Shown here: piece by piece, positions 63,941 to 64,000 of the stretch
Layout: each line of letters opens with the position of its first letter
Numbering within the stretch: position 1 is the first letter of the stretch
Assembly: GCF_001613105.1 (NCBI RefSeq)
Contig: NZ_BDBS01000027.1
Location: forward strand, 62,001 to 126,000
Source: Nocardia pseudobrasiliensis NBRC 108224
GTDB lineage: Bacteria; Actinomycetota; Actinomycetes; Mycobacteriales; Mycobacteriaceae
DNA: 64,000 nt
Direction of reading: 5' to 3'
Notes under the pieces: model-generated
Seen by the model: only the letters and a program-made list of their open reading frames with translations
The model's database searches: none
Told to the model about the DNA's origin: nothing
Translations under genes and position numbers: made by a program

Positions 63941-64000
63941 TCAGACCGCTCGCTCGGTGAAGCGCCTGGCCACCGTTTCGCCGAGCGACTCCATCGCCGC
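63941..64000 (-). CDS. C-terminal end of a gene cut by the window edge
   Basis: Nineteen codons (AAMESLGETVARRFTERAV) and a TGA at 63941 on the minus strand with normal codon bias. It is 25 bases upstream of the yaeQ start, so it could be the preceding gene of the same unit. The family cannot be told from this much. Confidence 0.4.
   Translation of the reverse strand, partial: AAMESLGETVARRFTERAV

Overview
The window is high-GC actinobacterial DNA, most likely from Nocardia or a close relative in the Nocardiaceae (inference). The signs are a mycobacterial-type integration host factor (mihF), an MmpS/MmpL pair, two MspA-type porin genes, a mycothiol-dependent-type DinB protein, a SigF/RsbW pair, an XRE/DUF397 pair, many GTG starts and long chains of overlapping genes. 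No tRNA, rRNA, CRISPR array, insertion sequence or prophage was seen.

The left third (about 0.1-29 kb) is mainly core metabolism. The minus strand carries rpe, rsmB-fmt-def, priA, metK, coaBC, rpoZ-gmk-mihF and a complete pyrimidine operon, pyrR-pyrB-pyrC-orf-carA-carB-orf-pyrF, which ends at a strong hairpin. A PyrR-binding-like RNA element overlaps the pyrR ribosome-binding site. Inserted among these are rsbW-sigF, nadE, a VOC protein, a CopZ-like protein, a lipase, an autoregulated-looking PadR gene, and a carotenoid oxygenase divergent from a TetR gene with twin palindromic operators.

Between 29 and 33 kb lie envelope and secreted functions: a small secreted protein, a lipase, an alpha/beta hydrolase and an operon of two MspA-like proteins separated by a small Pro-rich secreted protein.

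The most interesting part is 33.4-45.7 kb, a compact thiopeptide-type RiPP cluster. A 46-residue precursor has a lactazole-like leader end (MPEVGA) and an unusual core, SSGWVCCSSSSSSSCC. It is followed by a LanB-C/pyridine-synthase-like protein, an unknown membrane protein, a tRNA-Glu-dependent dehydratase (LanB N-domain), an RRE/ocin-ThiF protein, a YcaO cyclodehydratase ending in PHPFP, a SagB-type azoline dehydrogenase, a split LanB elimination protein, a luciferase-like flavin/F420 oxidoreductase and an ABC exporter. Most junctions overlap. A converging two-component system (45.7-47.5 kb) follows. The set predicts azoles plus dehydroalanines and probably a pyridine macrocycle. The core and the luciferase-like enzyme do not match any thiopeptide I recognise.

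The right end (47.6-64 kb) is accessory: a GGCT-like protein, a DinB protein, methyltransferases, a GAF-ANTAR regulator, a ferritin-like protein, an aminoglycoside-phosphotransferase-like kinase, two DJ-1/PfpI genes, a tiny CBM14-like Cys-rich protein, MerR/methyltransferase, XRE/DUF397, a flavin monooxygenase, MmpL/MmpS and YaeQ. Both window edges cut genes.
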